Shown: in pieces, positions 1 to 8,466 of the stretch
Position numbering within the stretch: the first letter of the stretch is position 1
Layout: each line of letters begins with the position of its first letter
NCBI RefSeq assembly: GCF_018982945.1
Contig: NZ_JABRXE010000007.1
Location: forward strand, 62,001 to 126,000
Reading direction: 5' to 3'
Source: Anaerostipes faecalis
GTDB lineage: Bacteria; Bacillota; Clostridia; Lachnospirales; Lachnospiraceae
Length of the DNA stretch: 64,000 nt
The notes under the pieces: generated by a model
The model's database searches: none
What the model saw: the letters and a program-made list of their open reading frames with translations, nothing else
Told to the model about the DNA's origin: nothing
Made by a program: the position numbers and the translations under genes

Positions 1-603
1 TTTTTCAATCAATTCTTTTTGGTCAGGAAGGAGAATCTGCTCCACCACATGATAACCTTCCAGTGTTAAAATTTCAGCTGCCTTAGGACCGCTGGTATCT
101 TTCCTTAATCCTGCAGCACCCTTGTCACTAAGGGTAATTACTGCTGCGGTTAAAGGTGTATCCGCAGCAGGCAGTTCCACATACATATGATCTCCTGTGG
201 AAATACTTCCACCAGACAAAACTTCCGCAAACACCCCTTCTCTTGGCATAATACAATCTCCTACTCTTTTATATATTTCGCAATGATTATGACATTCTTT
301 TCCAATTTGTGTCATCCGAAGAATCACATCTTTACATTTCAAAATCGTTCCCACAGGAAGATGTTTAAAATCAATACCTTCCACTAGAATATTTTCACCA
401 AAGGCACCCTCTGCTGCATTTCCCCCTTTGTTATTAAATTCTTCTACTTTATCATAACTTAGCAGACTAACCTGCCGATGCCAATGTCCTGCATGAGCAT
501 CTTTATCAATTCCATAATCTTTTATCAGCTTTACTGTCTGAACATTTCTTTTTGCTGTTCCTCGCTTGTCACTGATGCACACAGCTCTTACGATTCCTTC
601 CAT
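1..603 (-). CDS. MOSC domain protein fused to MogA/MoaB-like domain (partial, runs off left edge)
   Basis: The visible 201 codons are open. The first ~150 residues look like a MOSC (molybdenum cofactor sulfurase C-terminal) domain, with the family-like segments [16 protein letters not shown] and [11 protein letters not shown]. From about residue 160 the sequence [20 protein letters not shown] matches the start of a MogA/MoaB molybdopterin adenylyltransferase, which is cut by the window edge. Such fusions act late in molybdenum cofactor maturation: the MogA part adenylates molybdopterin and the MOSC part is thought to carry sulfur or bind cofactor. The ATG overlaps the end of moaC by 16 bases, so translation is probably coupled. 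Function of the MOSC half is inferred from family. Confidence 0.8.
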   Translation of the reverse strand, partial: MEGIVRAVCISDKRGTAKRNVQTVKLIKDYGIDKDAHAGHWHRQVSLLSYDKVEEFNNKGGNAAEGAFGENILVEGIDFKHLPVGTILKCKDVILRMTQIGKECHNHCEIYKRVGDCIMPREGVFAEVLSGGSISTGDHMYVELPAADTPLTAAVITLSDKGAAGLRKDTSGPKAAEILTLEGYHVVEQILLPDQKELIEK

Positions 604-1070
604 TGAAAATCACCACTCTTTCCTCCTGTTTTTTTCAATAAATGAATTTCATTTATCATCATTGATTTATCCACAGCTTTGCACATATCGTAAATTGTAA
701 GTAAAGCTATTTGAACTCCTGTTAATGCTTCCATTTCAACTCCTGTTTTTCCTGTGGTTTTTACTGTGCATTTTGCCTGAATTTCCAGGTCTTTCTCCAT
801 CATTTCAAAGTCAACGGTACATTTTGTCAGCATTAGAATATGACACAGGGGAATCAATTCAAATGTCTTTTTTGCCGCCATAATTCCTGCTATCCTTGCA
901 GTTCCAAGAACATCTCCCTTTCCAATTTTTCCTTCTTTAATTTTCGTAAAAACTTCCTGGCTAACCTGAATTTTCCCTACAGCAACCGCAGTTCTCACAG
1001 TTTCGTTTTTATTTGTAACATCAACCATTATTGCATTTCCCTGTTGATCAAAGTGTGTTAATTCGCCCAT
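588..1070 (-). CDS. moaC: Cyclic pyranopterin monophosphate synthase MoaC
   Basis: This 160-residue protein has the normal MoaC length. It carries the family signatures [22 protein letters not shown] and the C-terminal [20 protein letters not shown] block. MoaC converts the 3',8-cyclo-GTP product of MoaA to cyclic pyranopterin monophosphate, the first stable intermediate of molybdenum cofactor synthesis, in the cytosol. It lies 14 bp downstream of moaA and overlaps the next gene, so moaA-moaC-MOSC/MogA is one operon. Confidence 0.95.
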   Translation of the reverse strand: MGELTHFDQQGNAIMVDVTNKNETVRTAVAVGKIQVSQEVFTKIKEGKIGKGDVLGTARIAGIMAAKKTFELIPLCHILMLTKCTVDFEMMEKDLEIQAKCTVKTTGKTGVEMEALTGVQIALLTIYDMCKAVDKSMMINEIHLLKKTGGKSGDFQWKES

Positions 1071-1084
1071 AATCTATCCTTTCA

Positions 1085-2053
1085 TTATCCTCCAATGGAA
1101 GACATATTAACTTCAGAAGGTTCCTTTTCAAAATCATGTGATTTTGGTTTTTCATAAATTGCCTTTTTAATTTCCTGCATCATTTCATCTTCATCGTATT
1201 TATTTCGGATCATATCCCGCAAATTCAAAGTTTCCGGATAATACAGACACGGTTTTAACTGACCGGCAGAAGTAAGCCTGATCCGGTTGCACATATGACA
1301 AAACTTACCATGAAGTGCTTCTATGAATCCAATCAATCCATCGTACCCATCTAATTTATAATACGTTGCAGGACCATTTCCAATAGAGGAAGTATCTGAA
1401 ATTTTTTCAATCCGTATACCTTTTTTAATAATTTTTGTTAAAATCGCTTCTTTATCCAGAATTGAAAAATCTTCATATTCAAATCCCATTGGCATACGTT
1501 CAATAAATCGAACAGGAACTCTGTGGTTTTTTACAAAATCTATAAAAGCCCATATATCCTCCATAGAAGTTTCTGATTCCAGTACCGTATTAATCTTCAC
1601 CGAAAGTCCTGCTTCTGATGCAGCAATGATAGCATCTTTTACAATTTCAACCACATCTGTTCCGGTAATCTTTTTATAGGTTTGTGAATTCAGTGAATCC
1701 AGGCTTACATTCACACCATCAATTTCTGACTCTGCTAATTCTTTTATAGAATCTTTCAACTTTATACCATTGGTAGTTAAGGTTACAGAAGATACTCCAG
1801 GAAGTTTTTTCAACTGCCTGATAAAAGAAATGCAATCTTTTCTTACTAAAGGTTCTCCACCGGTAATTTTAAATTTATGAATACCAAGTTTTACAAAAAT
1901 TCTACATAAGGTAAGAATCTCTTCATATGTTAAAATATCATTGTGGGATAAATGATCTATATGATCCGGCCTGCAGTATCTGCAGCAAAGATTACATCGA
2001 TCTGTAATCGAAATCCTAATATAATCGATTTCTCTTTGAAACTGATCTTTCAT
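1085..2053 (-). CDS. moaA: GTP 3',8-cyclase MoaA (radical SAM)
   Basis: This 322-residue protein is close to the usual 325-340. The radical-SAM cluster motif is CNLCCRYC (Cx3CxxC) near residue 20. A second C-terminal iron-sulfur site is CHMCNRIRL followed by a third Cys in LKPCLYYPE. The chain ends in the Gly-Gly tail typical of MoaA. It makes the radical rearrangement of GTP that begins molybdenum cofactor synthesis. An AGGAGG ribosome binding site precedes the ATG. It is first in the moaA-moaC-MOSC/MogA operon, downstream of the selD terminator. Confidence 0.95.
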   Translation of the reverse strand: MKDQFQREIDYIRISITDRCNLCCRYCRPDHIDHLSHNDILTYEEILTLCRIFVKLGIHKFKITGGEPLVRKDCISFIRQLKKLPGVSSVTLTTNGIKLKDSIKELAESEIDGVNVSLDSLNSQTYKKITGTDVVEIVKDAIIAASEAGLSVKINTVLESETSMEDIWAFIDFVKNHRVPVRFIERMPMGFEYEDFSILDKEAILTKIIKKGIRIEKISDTSSIGNGPATYYKLDGYDGLIGFIEALHGKFCHMCNRIRLTSAGQLKPCLYYPETLNLRDMIRNKYDEDEMMQEIKKAIYEKPKSHDFEKEPSEVNMSSIGG

Positions 2054-2097
2054 AATACCTCCTGAATGGTTATTCTTAAGTGAGAGTAACGACTTTT

Positions 2098-2127
2098 AAA
2101 AAATAACCCTTTCACAGGGCATTTTTT
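2098..2127 (-). terminator. Terminator after selD
   Basis: The stem has A/T tracts flanking a CCCT/AGGG core with a five-base loop, and T runs on both strands. In the leftward direction it closes the MATE-selD operon before moaA starts. It could also act bidirectionally. Confidence 0.7.
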
Positions 2128-2189
2128 ATATGAAACTGACTTTATTATAACATAGAAATTTCTTTAAGCGATTTATAGAGATATTTTTT

Positions 2190-3227
2190 CTACTCAACTT
2201 TAATACTATTTCCTTCTTCCGGGGTTACATAACCAATAATCCTGGCACAAGGTATTTCACTTTGCAGCTGTCTCAGCATGTCTTTAGCCTCATCTTCTGG
2301 TACTGCTATCATCAACCCTCCTGAGGTCTGCGGATCATAAAGAATATCCTGCATAGCTTCTGAAATATTTGGGGAAAATGTCACTCCACTCTGGGCATAT
2401 TTACGATTTCTATAAGCACCTTCAGGTATCATGCCCATCAGCGCCATTTCAAAAGCTTCTGAGTGATATGGTATCTGATCTGCCATAAAGTGAATCGTTA
2501 CACCACTTCCCTGAGCCATTTCATATCCATGTCCCAGAAGGCCAAATCCAGTAACATCTGTACAGCTGTGAGGATGGAATTTCACCATAATATCTCGGGC
2601 CTTCTTATTTAATGTTGCCATTTGTTTATAAATTTTATCCATGATTTTCATATCAATAAATTCAGCTTTTGCAGCTGTAGTCAGAATTCCCACACCTAAA
2701 GGCTTGGTTAAAATTAAAACATCTCCAGGTTTTGCCCCTGCATTAGTAAGCACTTTCTCTGGATGTACAAAACCAGATACAGATAGCCCATATTTCGGCT
2801 CCTGATCCTGAATGGTATGTCCTCCTGTAATAATAACACCTGCTTCATAGGCTTTTTTGTATCCACCTCGCAATATGCTCTGAATAGACTTCTGGTCCAT
2901 TTCTTTTGTGACACACATGACGTTTAATGCCAATTTGGGGTCACCTCCCATAGCATAAATATCGCTAATGGAATTGGCAGCAGCAATCTCACCAAACAAT
3001 TCCGGATCATCTACAATAGGAGGGAAAAAATCGATGGTCTGTACCAGGGCCGTCTCGTCATTGATCACATATACAGAAGCATCATCACTTTTGTCATATC
3101 CCACAATCAGTCGTTCATCATATCTGGTGGGAATATCCTGAAGCAATCTGGCAAGAGTTCCTGCTCCTACTTTTGCGCCACATCCTGCACACTGGGCCAG
3201 TTTTGTTAATTTTACTTCTGTTTCCAT
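2190..3227 (-). CDS. selD: Selenide, water dikinase SelD
   Basis: SelD makes selenophosphate from selenide and ATP for selenocysteine, selenouridine or selenium-dependent molybdenum hydroxylases. The N-terminus has AQCAGCGAKVGAG: the essential Cys and Lys of the GCxxK active site are present, while the second, non-essential Cys of the E. coli enzyme is Ala. Further signatures are VGYDKSDDASVY, TIDFFPPIVDDP, GGHTIQDQEPKYG and SCTDVTGFGLLGH. An in-frame ATG lies 69 bases upstream, but it is inside the MATE gene. The start at 3227 is preferred because AGAAGGAG sits just ahead of it and the MATE stop is 2 bases away. The neighbouring moa genes suggest, but do not prove, use in a selenium-dependent molybdoenzyme. 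Confidence 0.93.
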   Translation of the reverse strand: METEVKLTKLAQCAGCGAKVGAGTLARLLQDIPTRYDERLIVGYDKSDDASVYVINDETALVQTIDFFPPIVDDPELFGEIAAANSISDIYAMGGDPKLALNVMCVTKEMDQKSIQSILRGGYKKAYEAGVIITGGHTIQDQEPKYGLSVSGFVHPEKVLTNAGAKPGDVLILTKPLGVGILTTAAKAEFIDMKIMDKIYKQMATLNKKARDIMVKFHPHSCTDVTGFGLLGHGYEMAQGSGVTIHFMADQIPYHSEAFEMALMGMIPEGAYRNRKYAQSGVTFSPNISEAMQDILYDPQTSGGLMIAVPEDEAKDMLRQLQSEIPCARIIGYVTPEEGNSIKVE

Positions 3228-3229
3228 AT

Positions 3230-4621
3230 CTACACTCCTTCTGCCATGTCTCTTGTTACATTTCTCAGCCACTTGTAGCTTTTGAATCTTATCCATGTAA
3301 CTGGCACTTTGATTAATTCATCACTCATTAAAATCACATATACCACAGGTACACTTGCATGAAATACAAAAGCTGCCAGTGCGCCAAATAAAATAGAGCA
3401 TCCCCACATTGTTGACATATCTAGAATAAGTCCAAAACGAGTATCTCCTCCTGAACGAAAAGTTCCAACAATCATTGTTGTATTAAAAGCCTGTGCCACA
3501 ACAAAATAAGACATAACAAAAAACATGAATCTTAAATATTCTTTTGCCATTGGTGTCAATGCAAGGAGAGATGTGGCAACAGGAGCTGCTATCAGAATCA
3601 TTCCTCCACCTATAAGTCCCATTAGAACACTTAAAACCAAGAATCGCTGTGCATAGGCTTTGGCATGTTCAGGTTTCTGCTCTCCAATGGTTTTTCCAAG
3701 ATAAATTGCTGTTGCACTTGCCAGTCCAAATGCAACAACTGTTGCCAGCTGCCTTGCAACCTGTGCAACAGAATTTGCTGCTACGGCTGCACTTCCCATA
3801 TGTCCAAGAATGGCGGTATTGGCTGCAGTTCCCATTCCCCACATAACTTCATTTAAAACTACAGGAAGTGCATATTTCAGAAAGTCTTTTAACAGCACAG
3901 AATCCAGATGAAGAAAATATCTGAACCGAAATAAAATATCCCGGTTAAATTTTTTTGCATAAATAAATACCAGAAAAAGTTCCAAGATTCTGGAAATCAG
4001 TGTTGCTAAAGCTGCGCCACGGATACCCATCGCCGGACATCCAAACAATCCGAAAATAAAAATCCCATTAAGAATTACATTACATATTAAAGATATCAGA
4101 TATACTACCGTTGCAACAACTACTCTTTCAACACTGCGCATAATATACAGATAAACCTGTGTAATGCCCATCATAACATAAGAAAAAGCAACGATTTTTA
4201 AATACTTGATTCCTTCTGTAATTACCAGAGGATCACTTGTGAAAATTTTCATAAGTAACCCTGGAATGGTCAATGCTGCAATTGTAAAAATCAGGGTAAT
4301 AGTAACAGCTGCACGGATTCCCATTCCTAAAATTTTCTCAATGGTCTTTTTATCCCCTTTTCCCCAATACTGGGCAGTTAGGACCGTCGCTCCTGAAGTC
4401 AGTCCAAAAAGAAACAGTACCATAATATATTGAACCTGCCCTGCAAGCGAAGAACCTGACAGTACTTTTTCTCCAACTTTTCCAAGCATCATAACATCCG
4501 CAGCGGTCACTCCCACATTGATTAAATTCTGCAATGCCATAGGAACTACCAGGGCAAATACATTTCCATAAAAAGTTTTCCAGTCTATTCCAAGTTCACG
4601 ATTATTTTGTCTAATAAACAT
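3230..4621 (-). CDS. MATE family multidrug/cation efflux transporter
   Basis: This 463-residue integral membrane protein has about twelve hydrophobic segments in two homologous halves. An early segment PMALQNLINVGVTAADVMMLGKVG is typical of MatE (PF01554) exporters, with a second half-repeat around VLNEVMWGMGTAANTAILGH. It probably exports cationic compounds using a sodium or proton gradient. The substrate is not predictable. It is first in an operon with selD, whose ATG lies 2 bases beyond the MATE stop codon. Whether the two share a physiological role is unknown. Confidence 0.9.
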   Translation of the reverse strand: MFIRQNNRELGIDWKTFYGNVFALVVPMALQNLINVGVTAADVMMLGKVGEKVLSGSSLAGQVQYIMVLFLFGLTSGATVLTAQYWGKGDKKTIEKILGMGIRAAVTITLIFTIAALTIPGLLMKIFTSDPLVITEGIKYLKIVAFSYVMMGITQVYLYIMRSVERVVVATVVYLISLICNVILNGIFIFGLFGCPAMGIRGAALATLISRILELFLVFIYAKKFNRDILFRFRYFLHLDSVLLKDFLKYALPVVLNEVMWGMGTAANTAILGHMGSAAVAANSVAQVARQLATVVAFGLASATAIYLGKTIGEQKPEHAKAYAQRFLVLSVLMGLIGGGMILIAAPVATSLLALTPMAKEYLRFMFFVMSYFVVAQAFNTTMIVGTFRSGGDTRFGLILDMSTMWGCSILFGALAAFVFHASVPVVYVILMSDELIKVPVTWIRFKSYKWLRNVTRDMAEGV

Positions 4622-4811
4622 TTTATATACCTCTCTTTAAAAAATCTGCTTTTATATCTTTTCGTAATTAATATTCCATAAAATCAGATGCTTACTTTTA
4701 TTATACCTGTATTCGTTTAAATATCTACTATATTTTTTTCGTATTCATAAGAATCAAAAAAGTGAAAATTAATTATCCATAAATTCCCAAAAACTTGATA
4801 TTCAGGGGCTT

Positions 4812-4867
4812 CTATGCTATATTTACCAATAGAAATTAATAAGATGTGTATTGGTAAATATACATAG
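4812..4867. promoter_or_regulatory. Long inverted repeat upstream of esterase operon
   Basis: A perfect 14-bp inverted repeat (TATATTTACCAATA at 4818-4831 and its complement at 4849-4862) is separated by 17 bp. It extends five more paired bases on each side across a single-base bulge. It ends just before the ribosome binding site of the first esterase gene. No T run follows, so it looks like an operator or a 5' UTR hairpin rather than a terminator. Confidence 0.65.
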
Positions 4868-4881
4868 AATTGGAGAAAATT

Positions 4882-5640
4882 ATGATTTACAAATGGGATA
4901 TTACTATTCCGGAACTAACTGGAGCAGAACCGCGCAGTGCATACATATACCTTCCAGAATCTTATAACGATAATCCAGAAAGGCACTATCCTGTACTCTA
5001 CATGTTTGACGGACACAATGTTTTTTTTGATTCTGATGCAACTTACGGCAAATGCTGGGGAATGAAAGAATACATGGATCAGACCAGCACCCAGTTAATC
5101 GTTGCAGCTGTAGAATGCAATCATAGTCCGGATAACGGGCGTCTGCGGGAATACTCGCCCTTCACATTCAAGGATTCTAATTTTGGTAAAATAACCGGTC
5201 TTGGAAAACTGACAATGGAGTGGCTGATTAATGATTTTAAAAAAGATATTGATTCCCGTTTCCGAACAATTCCTGACAGAGAGCATACATATATTGCCGG
5301 AAGTTCTATGGGCGGACTTATGAGTTTATACGCTTTAATGGAATACAACAATGTTTTTTCCAAAGCAGCAGCACTGTCCCCTTCTTTATGGACAGCACCA
5401 AAAAAGATTATTTCGCTTATAAAAAATTCCATGATCCAGCCGGATACTGTTCTTTATATGGATTATGGTTCCAATGAACTGAATCAACATGATAATATGT
5501 TGCTGATTTATGAAAAAATAGCGAGAAATCTTTTACACTGTGGTGTTTTGTTAAACAGCCGGATCGTTCCTGGTGGTGATCATTGCGAAGCCAGCTGGGA
5601 ACAGCAAATTCCGTTTTTTATGCATACATTATTATACTAA
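4882..5640 (+). CDS. Alpha/beta-hydrolase-fold putative esterase (esterase D family)
   Basis: A PF00756-type esterase of 252 residues. It has YPVLYMFDGHNVFFD near the N-terminus, the nucleophile elbow AGSSMGGLMSLYA (GxSxG), and GGDHCEASWEQQIP near the end, supplying the likely catalytic His. There is no signal peptide, so it is probably cytosolic. The ATG at 4882 has GGAG six bases ahead; a TTG twelve bases upstream lies inside that site and is unlikely. It is the first gene of a three-gene rightward unit with a second esterase-like gene and an ATP-grasp ligase. The substrate is unknown. Confidence 0.8.
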   Translation: MIYKWDITIPELTGAEPRSAYIYLPESYNDNPERHYPVLYMFDGHNVFFDSDATYGKCWGMKEYMDQTSTQLIVAAVECNHSPDNGRLREYSPFTFKDSNFGKITGLGKLTMEWLINDFKKDIDSRFRTIPDREHTYIAGSSMGGLMSLYALMEYNNVFSKAAALSPSLWTAPKKIISLIKNSMIQPDTVLYMDYGSNELNQHDNMLLIYEKIARNLLHCGVLLNSRIVPGGDHCEASWEQQIPFFMHTLLY

Positions 5641-5661
5641 CAAGAAAAATTGGAGGTTTTT

Positions 5662-6417
5662 ATGGAAATTCATTATTTTAAACAGTACAGCCCTGCACTG
5701 AATCGAGATATGGAATGTAAAGTATATGGACATGGAGGACGTCCAGTCTTATTTATTCCTTGTCAGGATGGGCATTTTTATGATTTTGAAAATTTTAAAA
5801 TGACCGATGTCTGGTCACCATGGATTGAATCTGGACAGGTCATGGTATTTTCCATTGACACTATTGATGAAGAAACCTGGTCAAACAAAAGCGGAGATCC
5901 TCACTGGAGGATTGATCGTTATGAGCAGTGGATCAAATACATTGTTGATGAAATGGTTCCTTTCATGCGTGCAACTGTTAACCAGCGAAACGGATGGGAC
6001 GGCTATCCTGGTATTATTGCATTTGGCTGCAGCCTTGGTGCAACACATGCTGTAAATCTTTACTATCGCTTTCCTGATATTTTTGATGGACTTCTTGCTT
6101 TAAGCGGTATTTACACAGCTGATTATGGATGGGATGGATATATGGATGAAATGGTTTACAACAACTCCCCTGTTCACTATCTTGGAAATATGTCACCAGA
6201 TCATCCTTATATTGAAAAATATAATTCCGGGAAATCCATCATTTGCGTCGGTCAGGGTGCATGGGAAGAACCTGAAACAACCCGACAGCTTGCTTCTATT
6301 TTTGCAGATAAAGGAATCCATACATGGGTAGATTTCTGGGGATTTGATGTAAACCATGATTGGGACTGGTGGTATAAACAGGTAACATATTTTGTCCCTT
6401 ATTTACTTAATGATTAA
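5662..6417 (+). CDS. Second esterase-fold protein
   Basis: About 251 residues, distantly related to esterase family PF00756. The probable nucleophile elbow is AFGCSLGATHAVNLYYR (G-C-S-L-G) and a late D/H pair lies in GFDVNHDWDWW. No signal peptide is seen. The ATG at 5662 is chosen because GGAGG sits a few bases ahead. Only 21 bases separate it from the first esterase and about 30 from the ATP-grasp gene, so the three are co-transcribed. It may hydrolyse an ester or thioester made or used by the neighbours; that is inference. Confidence 0.7.
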   Translation: MEIHYFKQYSPALNRDMECKVYGHGGRPVLFIPCQDGHFYDFENFKMTDVWSPWIESGQVMVFSIDTIDEETWSNKSGDPHWRIDRYEQWIKYIVDEMVPFMRATVNQRNGWDGYPGIIAFGCSLGATHAVNLYYRFPDIFDGLLALSGIYTADYGWDGYMDEMVYNNSPVHYLGNMSPDHPYIEKYNSGKSIICVGQGAWEEPETTRQLASIFADKGIHTWVDFWGFDVNHDWDWWYKQVTYFVPYLLND

Positions 6418-6447
6418 ATTTCAATGATTTTTAGAAAGAAGGTATAT

Positions 6448-7644
6448 ATGAAAAACTTTATTTTTATCTCTCCAAATTTTCCTACAAACTACTGGCAGTT
6501 TTGTAAAGAACTAAAAAACAATGGATTAAATGTACTTGGAATTGGAGATCAGCCTTATGATGATTTAAGCAATGACTTAAAGGAAAGCCTGAATGAGTAT
6601 TACAAAGTAGATAGTCTTGAAAATTATGATGAAGTATATCGTGCTGTTGCATTCTTTATTCATAAATATGGACCAATCGACTGGTTAGAATCCAATAATG
6701 AATACTGGCTGGAGCGGGATGCAAAACTTCGTACTGCATATCATATCACAAGCGGGTTCCAGGAAGAAGATATTCCTCGCATCAAATTCAAATCCAAAAT
6801 GAAGGAATTCTACATAAAAGCAGGAATTCCTGTAGCTCGTTATCATTTGGTTGATACCATTGAGAACTGCAAGAAATTTATTAAAAAAGTGGGATACCCA
6901 GTTATTACAAAACCAGACAATGGTGTTGGTGCTGCTGATACATATAAAATCAGTAATGACAGTGAATTAGCTTCATTTTTTGAAATAAAACAGGAAAATG
7001 TTCAATATATTATGGAAGAATTTATTAATGCTGAAATAAATTCTTACGATGCCATTATTGACGCTGATGGTAATCCTATGTTTGAAACAGGAAATGTAAC
7101 TCCAATGTCTGTTATGGATATTGTAAATAATGCTGACAATTCCATTTATTATATCGTAAATAAGCTTCCTGCTGACACAAGAAAAGCAGGACGCGCAACA
7201 GTGAAAAGTTTTGGTGTAAAAAGCCGTTTTATACACTTTGAATTTTTCCGTCTTTTGGAAGATCATGAAGGAATGGGGAAAAAAGGTGATATTGTGGCTT
7301 TGGAAGTTAACATGCGTCCATGTGGAGGATTCACTCCAGACATGATCAATTTTGCTCACAGCACAAATGTATACAAAATCTGGGCAGATATGATTGCTTT
7401 CAATAAATCCACTCTTCCTGTCGGAAACCACTCTTATTGTGCATTTGCAGGATTAAGAGATGGTAAGAAATTTGTAATGACCCACGAAGATATTATGAAT
7501 AAATACGGAGAGCATATGAAAATGGTAGACCGCATTCCTGATGTTTTTTCAGGAGCCATGGGAAACCAGATGTATGTGGCAACTTTTGCAACAAAAAGGG
7601 AAATGAATAGTTTTTACAATAATGTATTAAAATGTGAAGAATAA
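6448..7644 (+). CDS. ATP-grasp domain carboxylate ligase
   Basis: About 398 residues. An N-terminal Rossmann-like pre-ATP-grasp part (FIFISPNFPTNYWQFCKELK) is followed by an ATP-grasp fold with VGYPVITKPDNGVGAADTYK (nucleotide lysine region), IMEEFINAEINSYD and VALEVNMRPCGGFTPDM (metal-binding Glu/Asn). Family members ligate a carboxylate to an amine or thiol through an acyl-phosphate. Here neither partner can be named. The ATG at 6448 has AGAAGG ahead, while the earlier in-frame ATG at 6424 lacks one. It is last in the esterase operon and is followed by a strong terminator. Confidence 0.82.
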   Translation: MKNFIFISPNFPTNYWQFCKELKNNGLNVLGIGDQPYDDLSNDLKESLNEYYKVDSLENYDEVYRAVAFFIHKYGPIDWLESNNEYWLERDAKLRTAYHITSGFQEEDIPRIKFKSKMKEFYIKAGIPVARYHLVDTIENCKKFIKKVGYPVITKPDNGVGAADTYKISNDSELASFFEIKQENVQYIMEEFINAEINSYDAIIDADGNPMFETGNVTPMSVMDIVNNADNSIYYIVNKLPADTRKAGRATVKSFGVKSRFIHFEFFRLLEDHEGMGKKGDIVALEVNMRPCGGFTPDMINFAHSTNVYKIWADMIAFNKSTLPVGNHSYCAFAGLRDGKKFVMTHEDIMNKYGEHMKMVDRIPDVFSGAMGNQMYVATFATKREMNSFYNNVLKCEE

Positions 7645-7653
7645 TTCATTTGC

Positions 7654-7699
7654 AAAAAAGCAGATTATCAGACTTTAGAAGCTTGATATCTGCTTTTTT
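7654..7699. terminator. Bidirectional terminator
   Basis: The repeat AAAAAGCAGAT/ATCTGCTTTTTT is separated by a short AT-rich loop. It ends the rightward esterase/ATP-grasp operon and can also serve leftward traffic. Confidence 0.8.
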
Positions 7700-7726
7700 A
7701 CTACTATACTACTATCTTTTATACTA

Positions 7727-8311
7727 CTATCTTTTTTTTACAAATTTGATCTTTTCATCCCAGAAATCAGGCTGTACTTTTATTTCTAACTGTTTCCAAT
7801 CTTTAGGTACCTGGTAAGCAATAATACCATTCATTTTTTTACCTGCACTAAGATCTCCATCTAGCTGATTTTTCTCTTGAAATTCATCTAAAGAAAGGGC
7901 CATAAAATCCTGATTTAATGAATAATCATCTATATATGCCTCAAAGTTTAATTCTGAACTTATGGCAATATCATGATCAGATTTATTATCAATCTGGAAT
8001 TCACATACCATAAATATCTTATTTTTATCTGGCTTGTTATATTCTTCCCCTCGTGAAGTCTTCACACTTTTTAATGTAATCTGAATATCATTCTGTGTTG
8101 CTGTTTCCCCTATTTTATATGAAGTTTTCTTAGGCTTTTCTTCTTCTCCTCCTATAAAACTTAAAGCAACAATGATTACGATCAGTGTCAGCAAAATCCA
8201 TTTAAGTTTTCCTCCTTGCTTTTTCCTGCAGTTAGGACAAACTTTGGCTCCCGCCGGTATCTCGCTTTTACAATGTCTGCATAGTTTTGTGCCTGTTTTC
8301 TCCTTTTTCAT
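7727..8311 (-). CDS. Zinc-ribbon, single-TM, DUF4352-type protein
   Basis: This 194-residue protein starts with a zinc ribbon (CRHCKSEIPAGAKVCPNC, residues ~11-28). A transmembrane helix follows (~38-54, WILLTLIVIIVALSFIGG). The extracytoplasmic remainder (~60-194) resembles the Ig-like DUF4352/telokin fold: IGETATQNDIQITLKSVK, then MVCEFQIDNKSDHDIAISS. The architecture is common in clostridia with unknown function; a role in envelope sensing is possible. It is monocistronic, converging on the ATP-grasp operon. Confidence 0.75.
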   Translation of the reverse strand: MKKEKTGTKLCRHCKSEIPAGAKVCPNCRKKQGGKLKWILLTLIVIIVALSFIGGEEEKPKKTSYKIGETATQNDIQITLKSVKTSRGEEYNKPDKNKIFMVCEFQIDNKSDHDIAISSELNFEAYIDDYSLNQDFMALSLDEFQEKNQLDGDLSAGKKMNGIIAYQVPKDWKQLEIKVQPDFWDEKIKFVKKR

Positions 8312-8466
8312 ATATCTCCTCCTGTGTATTTATTCCTGATAATCATATCAAATATGATTTTCTTCCTGTTCCGCTGACAGCGTAAAAAAATATAACGGCT
8401 GTTACAACAATGGAAAGAAAAAAAGGATATTGCTTTAGAAAGGCCTAATTGAAATAATATTAATTT

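Noticed and set aside
2054-2189. Possible molybdenum-cofactor riboswitch upstream of moaA
   Set aside because: Only a terminator hairpin and a short leader are visible; I see no conserved Moco-type structure.
3228-3296. Upstream start of selD adding 23 residues
   Set aside because: It lies inside the MATE gene and lacks a ribosome binding site, while 3227 has AGAAGGAG.
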